Notes: generated by a model from the letters alone, not told the origin. A stretch of 64,000 bases of DNA from Lacticaseibacillus yichunensis (GCF_003946405.1 NZ_RHOG01000004.1:1-64000), one strand, 5' to 3'. Numbered from the stretch's first letter, positions 1 through 7,680 are shown. A program made the numbers and translations.

Positions 1-60
1 AGCCGGCAAAACATATCAAATTAACTATAAAGTCATCACTGAACGGTCAAAGTCAGCAGC

Positions 61-79
61 CTAGTTCAGTACTGACTAG
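61..79. other. Short dyad in AT-rich left edge
   Basis: CTAGTTCAGTACTGACTAG is a near-perfect palindrome with one unpaired T. It lies just past the stop codon of the exonuclease gene. It has no T-run on either strand, so it is not a clear terminator. The rest of bases 1-94 shows nothing recognisable. Confidence 0.3.
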
Positions 80-94
80 AGTAGTTACAACTCT

Positions 95-1384
95 CTATTC
101 AAATTGTTCTTTGGAAGTCCTCAACAGTTTATCGAAATCCTGGCCATTCAGCTTATAGATATTGACGCCAGCTTGCTTTAGTGCCTGAAATTTTCTTTGC
201 GAAGCGCTAGTTTTTCCATCGGTCAGATTGTGCGCTGTTTGGATTCCTTCAACATAATAATCAGTCTTAGCTGTTAAGTTTTTGCCGTGGGTTCCCCCGT
301 GAGACTCAACAATATATTCCATTTGCTTTCGGGTGTACTGTCCATCATTGAAAGAACCTGTAAAGACAAAATGTAAATTTTCAAACAGCGGCGTAGTATC
401 AGTATAGTTGAATACTGCGGGGCTGGTAGAAGCCATCTTGCCGCCTGTTGCCGCTGCTGCAACAGAGGGTAATGATAATAATAAAGCATACAGAACCGCC
501 GTCGCTCTCGCGTCCGTTAATGCGTTATGCGAGAGTGCTTCGACGCCAAGCATATGCTTCACCGTCGTAAGTTGCGAATTGACCCCTTGATGCTTACGCC
601 GGCGAGCGAGCATCATGACATCCAAGATCGTATTAGCTGTCAGATCAATACCTTTTGCGTTGAGGAACGGTAGATCGAAACTCTTTAAATTCCAGCCGAT
701 AACAAGGCGGTCTCCAATAAAGCTCATCAGCTCATCAGCCAATTCATTTAGCTTAGGGGCGTTATCGACGTCCTCTTGTCGAATTCCAGTAAGGGTAGTG
801 ATATGCGCTGGTACCGACCGACCGGGATCAACAAAACTTGTGAAATTTTCGGTTTCCAAGCCATTCATTACGTGCGTGGCCGAGACCTGAATCACATCGT
901 CATAGGCATAATTCGTTCCCGTTGTTTCAATATCAAGCGAGATAAAATCCGAAGCTAGATCCGGGTGGCTCGGTAACTGGTAAATCGAGGCATTCCCTAG
1001 ATTCCGCGAAATATCCCTGCTAGCCAAAGCCCTTCTCTTCTCATAGAAAAGATCCTGGCTGCCTTCTCGATGAGCCTTGATGATCCATTCAAATTCGCTG
1101 ATCAAGGCGGACGCACGATTGGTCCCAATCAACCGTTCACCCTGCCTGACAAGGTATCCATCTTGGATGAATTTACCTAATTCTTTGGGCAGATCCACGG
1201 CGTAAATTCGACGGAAATATTTCGGCGCATAGACGTCTGGAAATTTTGGGTGTTGTGTAAACCACCAGAGAGCGACCACATCCCCAACCAATAAATTATT
1301 TTCGTCAATTCGGTCAGTTGGATATGGCGCATAGCTGGCAATCGTTTCATCAAATTCAGTTTTCGTTGTAGGTTGAACAAACAT
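95..1384 (-). CDS. DnaQ-like 3'-5' exonuclease with C-terminal BRCT domain
   Basis: The 429-residue protein has three parts. Residues 1-130 are an unrecognised N-terminal domain. Residues ~147-305 are a DEDDh exonuclease fold: DIETTG gives D151 and E153 (ExoI), WNLKSFD gives D237 (ExoII), and H286-x4-D291 (ExoIII) completes the site. Residues ~332-427 are a BRCT domain (LHFVFTG and VESHGGTHG motifs). The fold is that of DNA polymerase III epsilon-type exonucleases. The protein probably trims DNA in repair, but this role is inferred. The ATG has a GGAGGAG Shine-Dalgarno site 8 nt upstream, overlapping the end of the preceding BRCT gene. Base composition is AT-richer than the rest of the window, which suggests acquisition by transfer. 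Confidence 0.85.
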   Translation of the reverse strand: MFVQPTTKTEFDETIASYAPYPTDRIDENNLLVGDVVALWWFTQHPKFPDVYAPKYFRRIYAVDLPKELGKFIQDGYLVRQGERLIGTNRASALISEFEWIIKAHREGSQDLFYEKRRALASRDISRNLGNASIYQLPSHPDLASDFISLDIETTGTNYAYDDVIQVSATHVMNGLETENFTSFVDPGRSVPAHITTLTGIRQEDVDNAPKLNELADELMSFIGDRLVIGWNLKSFDLPFLNAKGIDLTANTILDVMMLARRRKHQGVNSQLTTVKHMLGVEALSHNALTDARATAVLYALLLSLPSVAAAATGGKMASTSPAVFNYTDTTPLFENLHFVFTGSFNDGQYTRKQMEYIVESHGGTHGKNLTAKTDYYVEGIQTAHNLTDGKTSASQRKFQALKQAGVNIYKLNGQDFDKLLRTSKEQFE

Positions 1385-1386
1385 TA

Positions 1387-1889
1387 TTAACTCTCCTCCA
1401 CTTTGGTGTCATTATAACGGGTCGGATGAATCTCTTTTCCTGACCACGGATCGAAATTCGGCAACTGACTCCATAACGCAAAGGGAAGTGTCATGTCCAG
1501 CCCCATACTTTCCTCCAGTTCCGTCAACGGAAGAAAACGAACAACTCGTCCCTTTGCCTCTTGCCTGGTAACAACTCGGTCAAGCGTCTTGTTATGAAGA
1601 GCTCTCTCTTCTTCCGTCGCAAAAACAATGATGTCAATGGCCGCGCCTCGATCGGCAAGCTTAACGATTGTTCCCCCAAGTGCCTGAATCCGGGACGTTG
1701 TATCAATATCGACTTGCGTTTTCTTAAAATAGATGGACTTGCCAGAATACTTCCACACATCAATCCCCCCCAAATGTTTGCATATCCAAAATTTTCCGAA
1801 TGCGGTATATCGTAACAATCATAGTCTTCACCGTTTGAAAACGGTACCAAAACGGAACAAATATTTGCAGTGCCCCGCCTATTAGTCAT
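1387..1889 (-). pseudogene. Small BRCT-domain protein, frameshifted at a G7 tract
   Basis: The second part of the gene (from about position 1770 down to the TAA at 1387) encodes a BRCT-like domain: YSGKSIYF, then RIQALGGTIV, then IIVFATEEE. The first part, from an ATG at 1889 preceded by GAGGAG, lies in another frame (MTNRRGTANICSV...). The two frames meet at a run of seven C on the + strand (1765-1771). One extra base there would give one ORF of about 166 residues. As it stands, only a TTG at 1818 with a poor ribosome site opens the BRCT frame. It is directly followed by the exonuclease/BRCT gene, so the pair was probably co-transcribed. The cause may be a real mutation, slippage-based phase variation or a read error. 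Confidence 0.6.
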
Positions 1890-2003
1890 CACTCCTCAAT
1901 GACATGGCATTTACGAGACCGTTGTCCCCATTGCGCTGACCCTAAGAGATTTCGCAAAAATTCAACAGAATTCCCGCATCCCCAAAATCAAAAACTGCAC
2001 GTA

Positions 2004-2041
2004 AAAAAGGCTGAACCCCTTCTCTCCCAAGGCGTCCAGCC
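2004..2041 (-). terminator. Probable terminator of the 2107-2676 gene
   Basis: GGCTGGACGCC and GGGGTTCAGCC form an imperfect stem on the minus strand, followed by six T. It lies about 65 nt past the stop codon. Bases 1893-2106 hold nothing else recognisable. Confidence 0.55.
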
Positions 2042-2106
2042 GTTTTCCCGTGTAGCTTTTGAATCTTTTCTTCTATTAAATAGGCAACAATCCGCCCGCC
2101 AACAAC

Positions 2107-2676
2107 CTACTTCTTCTTCCGGCCCCAATCCTTTGCTGGGCCTGGCTTTGTGTTAGCCTTGGCTTTCGAAGTAATGGTCTTGTACTGATAATGGCCGTTG
2201 CCAAACAGGAACACACGGCGCGTATGGAGGGCGGCGCGGACTTCGCGCTCCCAGGTGCGGACGTATTTGTTGCCGGCCATTGGGGGGAGGTAGCCGTTCA
2301 GCTGGATTGGATCGCCATTTTCGATGGTGAACTCGACTTTCCAGCTACCAGAGTCCGTGACAAATTCCTCGAGGCCGGCCTCTTCGTTGAAGATCCACTG
2401 GAGGTCGTCCAGAATCTGAGCCGCAGCCGCAAGATCGATTGTCTCTTCGTCGACTTTGCCGATGCGATACTCACCGTTGTCGTATAACAGGCGGGTCAGG
2501 CTGGCTGTGCCATCACGGCGAACGACCAGCGTCTGGGCGACCTCCGCCCCTTCTGCTGGCTTAGCGCCACGCCAGACCAGATCTGTTTCCAGCCGCAACT
2601 GTGTCACCGGCTGTTCAATAATTGGCCGAATCGGTTTGAACGGCCGTCCGTATTTGGATGAATATGCACGCGTCAT
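2107..2676 (-). CDS. Hypothetical protein with basic C-terminal tail
   Basis: This 189-residue protein matches no family I can name. It has no signal peptide or membrane segment. The middle looks like alternating strands (LVVRRDGTASL, WKVEFTIENGDPI), and the last 25 residues are rich in Lys and Arg and end GRKKK, which could bind nucleic acid or acidic surfaces. The ATG follows GGGAGCAGGTGAACA, a good ribosome site. It overlaps the stop of the upstream gene by 4 nt (ATGA type), so the two are translationally coupled. Confidence 0.7.
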   Translation of the reverse strand: MTRAYSSKYGRPFKPIRPIIEQPVTQLRLETDLVWRGAKPAEGAEVAQTLVVRRDGTASLTRLLYDNGEYRIGKVDEETIDLAAAAQILDDLQWIFNEEAGLEEFVTDSGSWKVEFTIENGDPIQLNGYLPPMAGNKYVRTWEREVRAALHTRRVFLFGNGHYQYKTITSKAKANTKPGPAKDWGRKKK

Positions 2677-3173
2677 TGTTCACCTGCTCCCTTGCTGGCA
2701 AGTTTCGCCATTTTCTTCAACTTGTGATTGGCGCCCCAGCCGCTGAATGCCGTGCCGAGGTAGGTTGCCTGAAAATACATCATCTGATCATCGGGCGAAA
2801 AATTCGCTGCCGCCCAATCCACGTAACCGAGGGTGGTTTTCATGTCTGCCTGATAAACGGCGTGCAGCACGAGTTCATGAAACGCCGGATCACCGGCGGC
2901 TACCACCTGTTTTTGCAACGCCAAGGCCTGCTCGCGGAGCTTGGCCATGGCGGCGTCGAAGAGCTTCTTGTCCCCGCCGTAATCCCATGGCAGGCTGATG
3001 CCGCGCAGGTAGCGGGTCGGATCGTTGGCCGCGGTGTAAAAGAAGAACAGGACGACCTGCTCATCAGCGGAAATATTGGCGCCGAGCACCACGTCATGCC
3101 AGCCGACGGGAATCACATCGGTGGCGGTCTTCATCATTTGCGCTGTCGCGGTGGTCATTGCAGTCTCATCCAT
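2673..3173 (-). CDS. Hypothetical soluble protein
   Basis: The 166-residue protein has no recognisable domain. It contains a hydrophobic strand-like patch (EQVVLFFFYTAA, residues ~38-49) and a long helix with repeated Leu and Ala (KLREQALALQKQVVAAG). It has no export signal. The start is supported by AAGGAG 8 nt upstream of the ATG. It is first in a two-gene unit with the basic-tailed protein, overlapping it by 4 nt. No function is proposed. Confidence 0.7.
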   Translation of the reverse strand: MDETAMTTATAQMMKTATDVIPVGWHDVVLGANISADEQVVLFFFYTAANDPTRYLRGISLPWDYGGDKKLFDAAMAKLREQALALQKQVVAAGDPAFHELVLHAVYQADMKTTLGYVDWAAANFSPDDQMMYFQATYLGTAFSGWGANHKLKKMAKLASKGAGEQ

Positions 3174-3228
3174 CTGTGTCGCTCCTTGCTTGTTGATGAT
3201 TTCACTTGCTATCGTAGCACGGAATGCA

Positions 3229-3261
3229 AAAAAAAACAGCGCTGTTATGCAACACGCTGTT
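3229..3261 (-). terminator. Terminator of the DUF7916-type gene
   Basis: AACAGCG pairs with CGCTGTT on the minus strand across a ~13-nt loop and is followed by nine T. It sits 30-60 nt after the stop codon of the 3295-4200 gene. Confidence 0.7.
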
Positions 3262-3294
3262 AAATAATTGTTGTGATGTCAACTCACCGAGGGC

Positions 3295-4200
3295 TCAGCG
3301 GTTGATGGAGCTGGCCATGCGGGCGATCGCGTGGCTTTCCCCGCGAATGGCGCGGCTGAGCGCATAAATATTTTCAAATGGGGATTGGATGTGCCAGGCG
3401 GCGTCCCCGACGTGCTGGATGTCTACGCCGTCAATCTTGTTGCGAATAGCGATGCTTTCGATGTAGCGGGCGCCGGAGCCTTCCTGGCTGGTGCCGATGG
3501 TGCTCATCACCAGTGCGCCTTGGCTATGAGCGAGCTTGACGATAGCCTTGATTTCATCGTCATCCAGGCCTGGCACGGTGCCGACCGCCGGAACGAGGAT
3601 CACGTCGGCACCGGCGTCCAAGAAGGCCTGGGTCGCTTCTTCTGAGACAACGGGTTCGTTAACGCCGGCTGCGTGCATTTTGCCAGCGATGATCAGGCCG
3701 TGGAAAACACGCTTGGCAATGGCGATGTTCGCTGCGATCGCCGCATTAGTGACGCCGGTGCCGGGGTTGCCGGTCAAGCAGACAAAATTGAAGCCGAGGC
3801 GCTCGACTTCTTTCAGCGTTGTTTCGGAGGCTTGGTGGCCGGCGGAGATCACGCGACGCTCGGAGTCCATGTCGGCGTTTGGATCGACGGGTTCAAGGTT
3901 CACGCCGATCGGCCGGCCGACGAGGTGCTGGAGGCGGTGGATGCTTTCGCCGTCATGCCGGGGCTCGGTCTCGTTTTCGTCGTACAGGCCCATGATGACG
4001 GGGTTGAGGACGTCGAGGTCGTTGAGCAAAATCAGGTCCGCGCCGAATGCGGCCGCAACTTCGGATGTGGTGAGGCCTTCGATGCCGGGCTCCACGACGA
4101 CATTTTCGCTGAGGACGACGCGCCCTTCGCTTGCTTTGATGCTTTGTTTGAGTTCGGCGCCTGTCATTGCCAGCACCTCGCTACTTGTGGTTGAGATCAA
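3295..4200 (-). CDS. DUF7916-type TIM-barrel protein (start uncertain)
   Basis: The protein resembles the DUF7916/phosphonomutase-like barrels of lactobacilli. It has strand-helix units such as FGADLILLNDLDVLNP, GFNFVCLTGNPGTGV, AGADVILVPAVGTVP and GALVMSTIGTSQEG. Enzyme activity is not established for the family as far as I know. The best ribosome site (AAAGGAG) precedes ATG 4212-4210, but that frame reads ATG GTC AAA TGA and then continues as the TTG given here (4200). The fourth codon is therefore an in-frame stop. Translation may begin at TTG 4200, or at ATG 4167-4165, which has GAGGTG upstream. It is divergent from a ROK regulator, which may control it. Confidence 0.7.
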   Translation of the reverse strand: MISTTSSEVLAMTGAELKQSIKASEGRVVLSENVVVEPGIEGLTTSEVAAAFGADLILLNDLDVLNPVIMGLYDENETEPRHDGESIHRLQHLVGRPIGVNLEPVDPNADMDSERRVISAGHQASETTLKEVERLGFNFVCLTGNPGTGVTNAAIAANIAIAKRVFHGLIIAGKMHAAGVNEPVVSEEATQAFLDAGADVILVPAVGTVPGLDDDEIKAIVKLAHSQGALVMSTIGTSQEGSGARYIESIAIRNKIDGVDIQHVGDAAWHIQSPFENIYALSRAIRGESHAIARMASSINR

Positions 4201-4348
4201 TCATTTGACCATGTGAGTTCTCCTTTTCTGAGTGGGGCTCTCTCGCTTGATGACGAAGGCGCAAGCGCCACGCGCTGCCAATTCGCCTGCACCGGCACGC
4301 CGCCCCCTTGTTGCCTCTACCTTACCAAAGTGGCCCACACAGTCAAGA

Positions 4349-4396
4349 TGGCGGGCGAAGCGCCGCGTGTAGACCACCGCCCGCCTTTTTTCCCAG
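4349..4396 (+). terminator. Terminator-like hairpin in the 4213-4531 gap
   Basis: GGCGGGC pairs with GCCCGCC and is followed by TTTTTT on the + strand. No + strand gene precedes it, so it may be an attenuator-like or orphan element. The remainder of the 4213-4531 gap holds only the promoter regions of the two divergent genes. Confidence 0.4.
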
Positions 4397-4465
4397 ACCC
4401 CGCAATGGCGCCGGGGCTTGCGGTTCTCGACCGATTAATTATTAAAATGCAATTTTGCGTAAAAA

Positions 4466-4509
4466 TGTAACCGCTTGTTGTTTATATATTAGACATAATT
4501 CGCTATAAT
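4466..4509 (+). promoter_or_regulatory. Promoter region of the ROK gene with cre-like site
   Basis: TATAAT at 4504-4509 is a consensus -10 box. No good -35 is present; TTTATA at 4481 gives a 17-nt spacer. TGTAACCGCTTGTT at 4466-4479 resembles a catabolite-responsive element but lacks the terminal CA. Regulation by CcpA or by the ROK protein is inference. Confidence 0.4.
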
Positions 4510-4531
4510 AAGCGCAAAGAAGGTGTCCAGT

Positions 4532-5725
4532 TTGAAGTTGACGAAAAAGCAAACGGAGCTGCGCCAGCGCATTCTCGATCAGATCTACGCGCGCGGCCCG
4601 ATCTCCCGTATCGATATCGCCCATAATACGGGCATTACCCCCGCCACGACTAGCGATGTGACCGGCCATTTGATTCAGGAAGGGTTCATTCAGGAAATCG
4701 GCCAGAGTCAGGTCGACACTGGGCGCTCCGGGCGCAAGAAGATTATGCTCGCGATCGCCAATGGCCACGCGTATTATGTGGGCGCGGAGCTGACGGCGCG
4801 CAGCTACACCTTCTGTATCACGGACGACGCGGGCAAGGCCTATGTTGAAAAAACGGTGACGGCCAACGCCTCATACGACCCGGAAGTTATTCGCGGCGAT
4901 GTGTTTGCGGCGAGTTTGCGCGACTTTATTGCGGATAACGCGAGCTATCGGCCGGTCGCGGTCGGCATCGCGCTGCCAGGGCATTTTGTCCCCGAAACGG
5001 CGAAAATCGCGACGATCAACCCGACTTGGTCCGAGTTCAAGCTGCAGCCCACGATCGATGCCATCGACTTGCCGCTGTATTTTGAAAACAACGTGCATTG
5101 CATGGCCTTGACGGAACGCCTGCTGGGGCCGGATCAGACGGATGACAATTTCATCTTCCTGCACGCGGCGCGCGGCCTGTTCGCGTCGGTGATGTACCGC
5201 GGCCACCTGTACAGCCCGGAAAACGCGTTGGTCGGCGAGATCGGCCACACGATCGTCAACCCGAACGGCGAGCTGTGCGATTGCGGGCGCCACGGCTGTC
5301 TGCAGACCTACGCCAGTCAGGAGTGGATCGTGAAAAAGGCGCGGCTTCTTTATCGCAACGCGGATCACACGTTTTTGCGCCAGCTGTCCCCGGATGTCTC
5401 GCAGCTGGACTTTGAAACGGTCCTGAAGGCGTATGAGCTCGGCGACGATGGCGTGATCGACCTGCTGGACACCGCGATCAAATACATCGCGATCACCGTC
5501 AACAACCTCGCCCTTGAAGTCGACGCGCGCCGCATCATCATCCACGGCCGAATTTTCGACCCGGCGGCCCTGCAGACCAAGCTCTCACAGACCTTGAATG
5601 AAAATATGTTCCAGCTGACCCCAGTCACGCCGCAGCGCCTGACCATCAAGCCGTACACCCAATACAATGGCGCGATTGCCGCCAGCATGTTGGCCGTGTC
5701 GGAGCAATTGCTCGGAACGGAATGA
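4532..5725 (+). CDS. ROK-family transcriptional regulator (NagC/XylR type)
   Basis: An N-terminal winged helix-turn-helix (residues ~5-65, PISRIDIAHNTGITPATTS) is fused to a ROK sugar-kinase-like domain. The zinc-site motif CDCGRHGCLQTY and the GEIGH/ALVGEIGHT loop are intact. Such proteins bind a sugar or sugar phosphate and repress sugar-use genes; the ligand is not evident. TTG 4532 is chosen because AAGAAGG lies 8 nt upstream; a GTG at 4523 in the same frame overlaps that site. The gene is divergent from the DUF7916-type gene. A strong terminator follows. Confidence 0.9.
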   Translation: MKLTKKQTELRQRILDQIYARGPISRIDIAHNTGITPATTSDVTGHLIQEGFIQEIGQSQVDTGRSGRKKIMLAIANGHAYYVGAELTARSYTFCITDDAGKAYVEKTVTANASYDPEVIRGDVFAASLRDFIADNASYRPVAVGIALPGHFVPETAKIATINPTWSEFKLQPTIDAIDLPLYFENNVHCMALTERLLGPDQTDDNFIFLHAARGLFASVMYRGHLYSPENALVGEIGHTIVNPNGELCDCGRHGCLQTYASQEWIVKKARLLYRNADHTFLRQLSPDVSQLDFETVLKAYELGDDGVIDLLDTAIKYIAITVNNLALEVDARRIIIHGRIFDPAALQTKLSQTLNENMFQLTPVTPQRLTIKPYTQYNGAIAASMLAVSEQLLGTE

Positions 5726-5745
5726 CCGGCCACTGAAAAATAGGA

Positions 5746-5781
5746 ATAGCCCGCCTCCACTTGGTTGTGAAGGCGGGCTAT
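5746..5781. terminator. Bidirectional terminator after the ROK gene
   Basis: ATAGCCCGCCT and AGGCGGGCTAT form a perfect 11-bp stem with short A/T-rich flanks on both sides. It separates two converging genes. Confidence 0.75.
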
Positions 5782-5854
5782 TTATGTAGTCTCGCGTAGC
5801 CAAGCCGCCGGGGTCACGCGCTGTCAAAGTTACCGGGCTGCGGGCGTCATCTGC

Positions 5855-6409
5855 CTAGTGGTCCACTTCCGCCAGTCGTGTCAGCCATGTGTGCAGATGT
5901 CCATCCTGTGCGAATTCCGCCAGCAGGCCATCCGAAAATCGATCGAGGCGGCTGATTGCGACCAGCATCGCCAGAATCACAGCGGCTGGGGCCTCCGCCA
6001 CATCCGCCTTGGCCAGCGCGGACCGAGAGAAGCCAAGCCCCGCATCCGTCAATGTGGTCGAATAATCCGCGATCTCCGTATGCGTGAGCGCAAAGGTGTC
6101 AAAGTCATGCATAAAACTGTCCAGCGTCCATCTCACGCGGCCGTTGATCTCGATCTCGGGTTCCGCCTCTTCTGGAGTTTGGCCCAGCGCTTTCATGATG
6201 TCGCCATCATCGTCTTGGGTCTGTCCCAGGGCTTTGAGAATGTCCCCATCATCGTCTTGCGTTTGACCCAGCGCCTTGAGGATATCGCCACCGTCATCTG
6301 GCTTTTGGTTCAATGCGTTGTGCAGATCATCGTCTGCCGATATTTCCTCAGCCGAAGCGGCCGGCGCCGGGAAGCGGGATGCGTATTGCGTCAATAATTC
6401 GTATGCCAT
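5855..6409 (-). CDS. DUF6508-like protein with four 14-residue repeats
   Basis: Residues 27-82 are four tandem 14-residue units built on GDILKALGQTQDDD; the first is degenerate (DDLHNALNQKPDDG). They are acidic and probably form a flexible or helical linker. Residues ~92-184 resemble DUF6508, ending with a conserved RLDRFSDGLLAEF-x-QDGHL type motif. The function of that domain is unknown. GGAGG precedes the ATG. It is the last gene of the padR-HAAS unit, and its first codons (MAYELL) are copied in the mini-ORF just upstream. Confidence 0.75.
   Translation of the reverse strand: MAYELLTQYASRFPAPAASAEEISADDDLHNALNQKPDDGGDILKALGQTQDDDGDILKALGQTQDDDGDIMKALGQTPEEAEPEIEINGRVRWTLDSFMHDFDTFALTHTEIADYSTTLTDAGLGFSRSALAKADVAEAPAAVILAMLVAISRLDRFSDGLLAEFAQDGHLHTWLTRLAEVDH
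6191..6331 (-). repeat. 42-bp tandem coding repeats
   Basis: Two nearly identical 42-bp units and two more diverged units, all in frame, encode the 14-residue repeats of the DUF6508-like protein. Copy number could change by slippage without breaking the frame. Confidence 0.75.
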
Positions 6410-6605
6410 TTTTTCCTCCTAATTATCCGTTGCCGTGGCGGCAGACCTGACCCACCAGGCAACGTTCACGGCCAACAGCGCGATCCACAATGCTGTGAAT
6501 AATTCGTATGCCATTTGTCCCCTCTAATTATCCGTTGCCTGAATGGCCGTCCACACCAACCAGCCGGCGTTCACGGCCAAAAGCGCGAGCCACGAGCCTG
6601 TTGGA
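6395..6605 (-). repeat. 105-bp tandem duplication at a gene junction
   Basis: The segment holding the end of the HAAS-like gene and the start of the next gene is present twice with a period of 105 bp (ATG at 6514 versus ATG at 6409). The copies have diverged visibly but keep AATTCGTATGCCATTT, CTAATTATCCGTTGCC and GCGTTCACGGCCAA-type blocks. The duplication creates the mini-ORF at 6419-6514. Confidence 0.75.
6419..6514 (-). CDS. 31-residue chimeric membrane mini-protein
   Basis: ATG 6514 follows AGAGGGGACAA and opens a 31-codon frame ending in TAG at 6421-6419. Its first five residues (MAYEL) match the start of the DUF6508-like protein, and residues ~9-31 (IALLAVNVAWWV then ATATDN) match the C-terminal membrane segment and end of the HAAS-like protein. 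It was made by the tandem duplication of the junction. One hydrophobic helix is predicted. The reading frame, ribosome site and stop have survived despite divergence, so it may be expressed; this is inference. Confidence 0.5.
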   Translation of the reverse strand: MAYELFTALWIALLAVNVAWWVRSAATATDN

Positions 6606-7285
6606 AGCGATGGGCCGACCGCGGCGGTGATGGTCATCAGGCCCCAGAGCACAGGCCAGTAGAACCGAAGCGACCGGCGCCACAGATACGCGACGAGCGA
6701 AACGACCGTCATCGCGCCCCAGAAAATAAGCAGCACGCTGGCGCCGATCACCTGGTGGTCCAGCCGCGTCACCACCGCCGCAAGTCCCACGAACCCGCCG
6801 AAATACAGGAGCAGCCAGACGCCCAGTCGCAGCGTTGTTTTCCGCTTCAGCTGATTGAAGCCTCCCCCACGCACGACAGCGCCGACCACCCAGATGAGCA
6901 GAAACAGCGCAAACGTGGTCAGATCCGCCAAGTGCCAAGCGGGCGGCCGGCGCCAAAAAGCATCCAACGTCGCCCCCACCAGCGATAAATTGATCAGCGG
7001 CCACAAATAGTCGAGCCATTGCGCGCGACTGCGATTGGGCAACTCAGCGATGATCTCGTCTGCGGCGGCTTGCGGATCCTCGCCAAAATTATCGGGCAGG
7101 CGCTGGCCGGCTTGTTGCGCATCGATCATGTCATCCAAAATGGCCTCGATCGTGGTGGCGACTTCGCGTGGATCCTTGCTGGAAAAGCTCAGGAGATACC
7201 TTACCAGCGTTTCGGCGTACACGTGATCGACGCCATGAATTCCCGCCAATTTTGCCTGCATCGGCTTCGTCAGTTCCCTACTCAT
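6524..7285 (-). CDS. HAAS-like (DUF1700-type) membrane protein linked to PadR
   Basis: An N-terminal helical region (residues ~1-85, with TLVRYLLSFSSKDPREV and DNFGEDPQAAADEI) resembles the HAAS domain found next to PadR regulators. It is followed by about five to six membrane helices between residues ~95 and 245. Such proteins are thought to act as membrane sensors or partners for the product of the PadR operon. The start chosen is ATG 7285, which overlaps the padR stop by 8 nt; a longer in-frame extension inside padR is unlikely to be used. Confidence 0.75.
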   Translation of the reverse strand: MSRELTKPMQAKLAGIHGVDHVYAETLVRYLLSFSSKDPREVATTIEAILDDMIDAQQAGQRLPDNFGEDPQAAADEIIAELPNRSRAQWLDYLWPLINLSLVGATLDAFWRRPPAWHLADLTTFALFLLIWVVGAVVRGGGFNQLKRKTTLRLGVWLLLYFGGFVGLAAVVTRLDHQVIGASVLLIFWGAMTVVSLVAYLWRRSLRFYWPVLWGLMTITAAVGPSLPTGSWLALLAVNAGWLVWTAIQATDN

Positions 7286-7613
7286 TGCCCTTGTCCCCCT
7301 CCAATTGCGCCATCGCGCCCACCAATTGCCGCCAGCTGGGTAAAAATTCTGCGATGCTGGCCTCACCTGTTGCGGTCAAATGATAATACTTGCGATCCGG
7401 GCCACTGGCAGAAGGATGCCGAACCGCTTCGATCTGCTTGTTGCGCTGCATCTTCAGCAGCAGCGGATAGATCGTCCCCTCAGGCACCTGCCCGAAGCCA
7501 AGCTCGGCCAGCGTTTCCTGAAGCGCGTACCCGTATGTCTCGCCGCGTCCAATGATCATGAGCAGCGCCCCTTCCAGCGTACCTTTCAGCAGCTGGCTTG
7601 GAATCTTCGCCAA
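7278..7613 (-). CDS. PadR-family transcriptional regulator
   Basis: The 111-residue protein begins (TTG 7613) with the typical PadR sequence IPSQLLKGTLEGALLMII. It continues through the winged helix (YGYALQETLAELGFGQVPEGTIYPLL) to the RKYYHLTATG wing and a dimerisation helix. GGGAGG lies 8 nt upstream of the TTG. PadR proteins repress their own operon and are released by ligand or stress; the ligand here is unknown. The promoter contains a perfect dyad that fits autoregulation, and the HAAS-like gene overlaps its end. Confidence 0.9.
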   Translation of the reverse strand: MAKIPSQLLKGTLEGALLMIIGRGETYGYALQETLAELGFGQVPEGTIYPLLLKMQRNKQIEAVRHPSASGPDRKYYHLTATGEASIAEFLPSWRQLVGAMAQLEGDKGNE

Positions 7614-7648
7614 TGTCCTCACCTCCCGCGGGTTGCTATCTTGCAAAG

Positions 7649-7680
7649 CAAAGTATAGCCCCACGGAGGTACTTTGTAAA
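7649..7680 (-). promoter_or_regulatory. padR promoter with embedded operator dyad
   Basis: On the minus strand TTTACA (7680-7675) and TATACT (7657-7652) are separated by 17 nt, a strong promoter. CAAAGTA at 7649-7655 and TACTTTG at 7670-7676 are exact inverted copies covering both boxes, so a dimer bound there would block polymerase. PadR autorepression is the obvious inference. Confidence 0.7.

Noticed and set aside
1899-2156. 85-codon + strand frame in the gap after the BRCT gene
   Set aside because: No ribosome site, overlaps a terminator of the opposite gene and matches no family.
3536-4216. Long + strand frame opposite the DUF7916-type gene
   Set aside because: Low-complexity shadow of the real minus-strand gene, with no ribosome site or family match.
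4213-4470. 85-codon + strand frame upstream of the ROK gene
   Set aside because: Runs across the divergent promoters and a terminator-like hairpin; the composition is not protein-like.
6191-6331. CRISPR-like short repeats
   Set aside because: The units are contiguous, in frame and lack spacers; they are coding tandem repeats.
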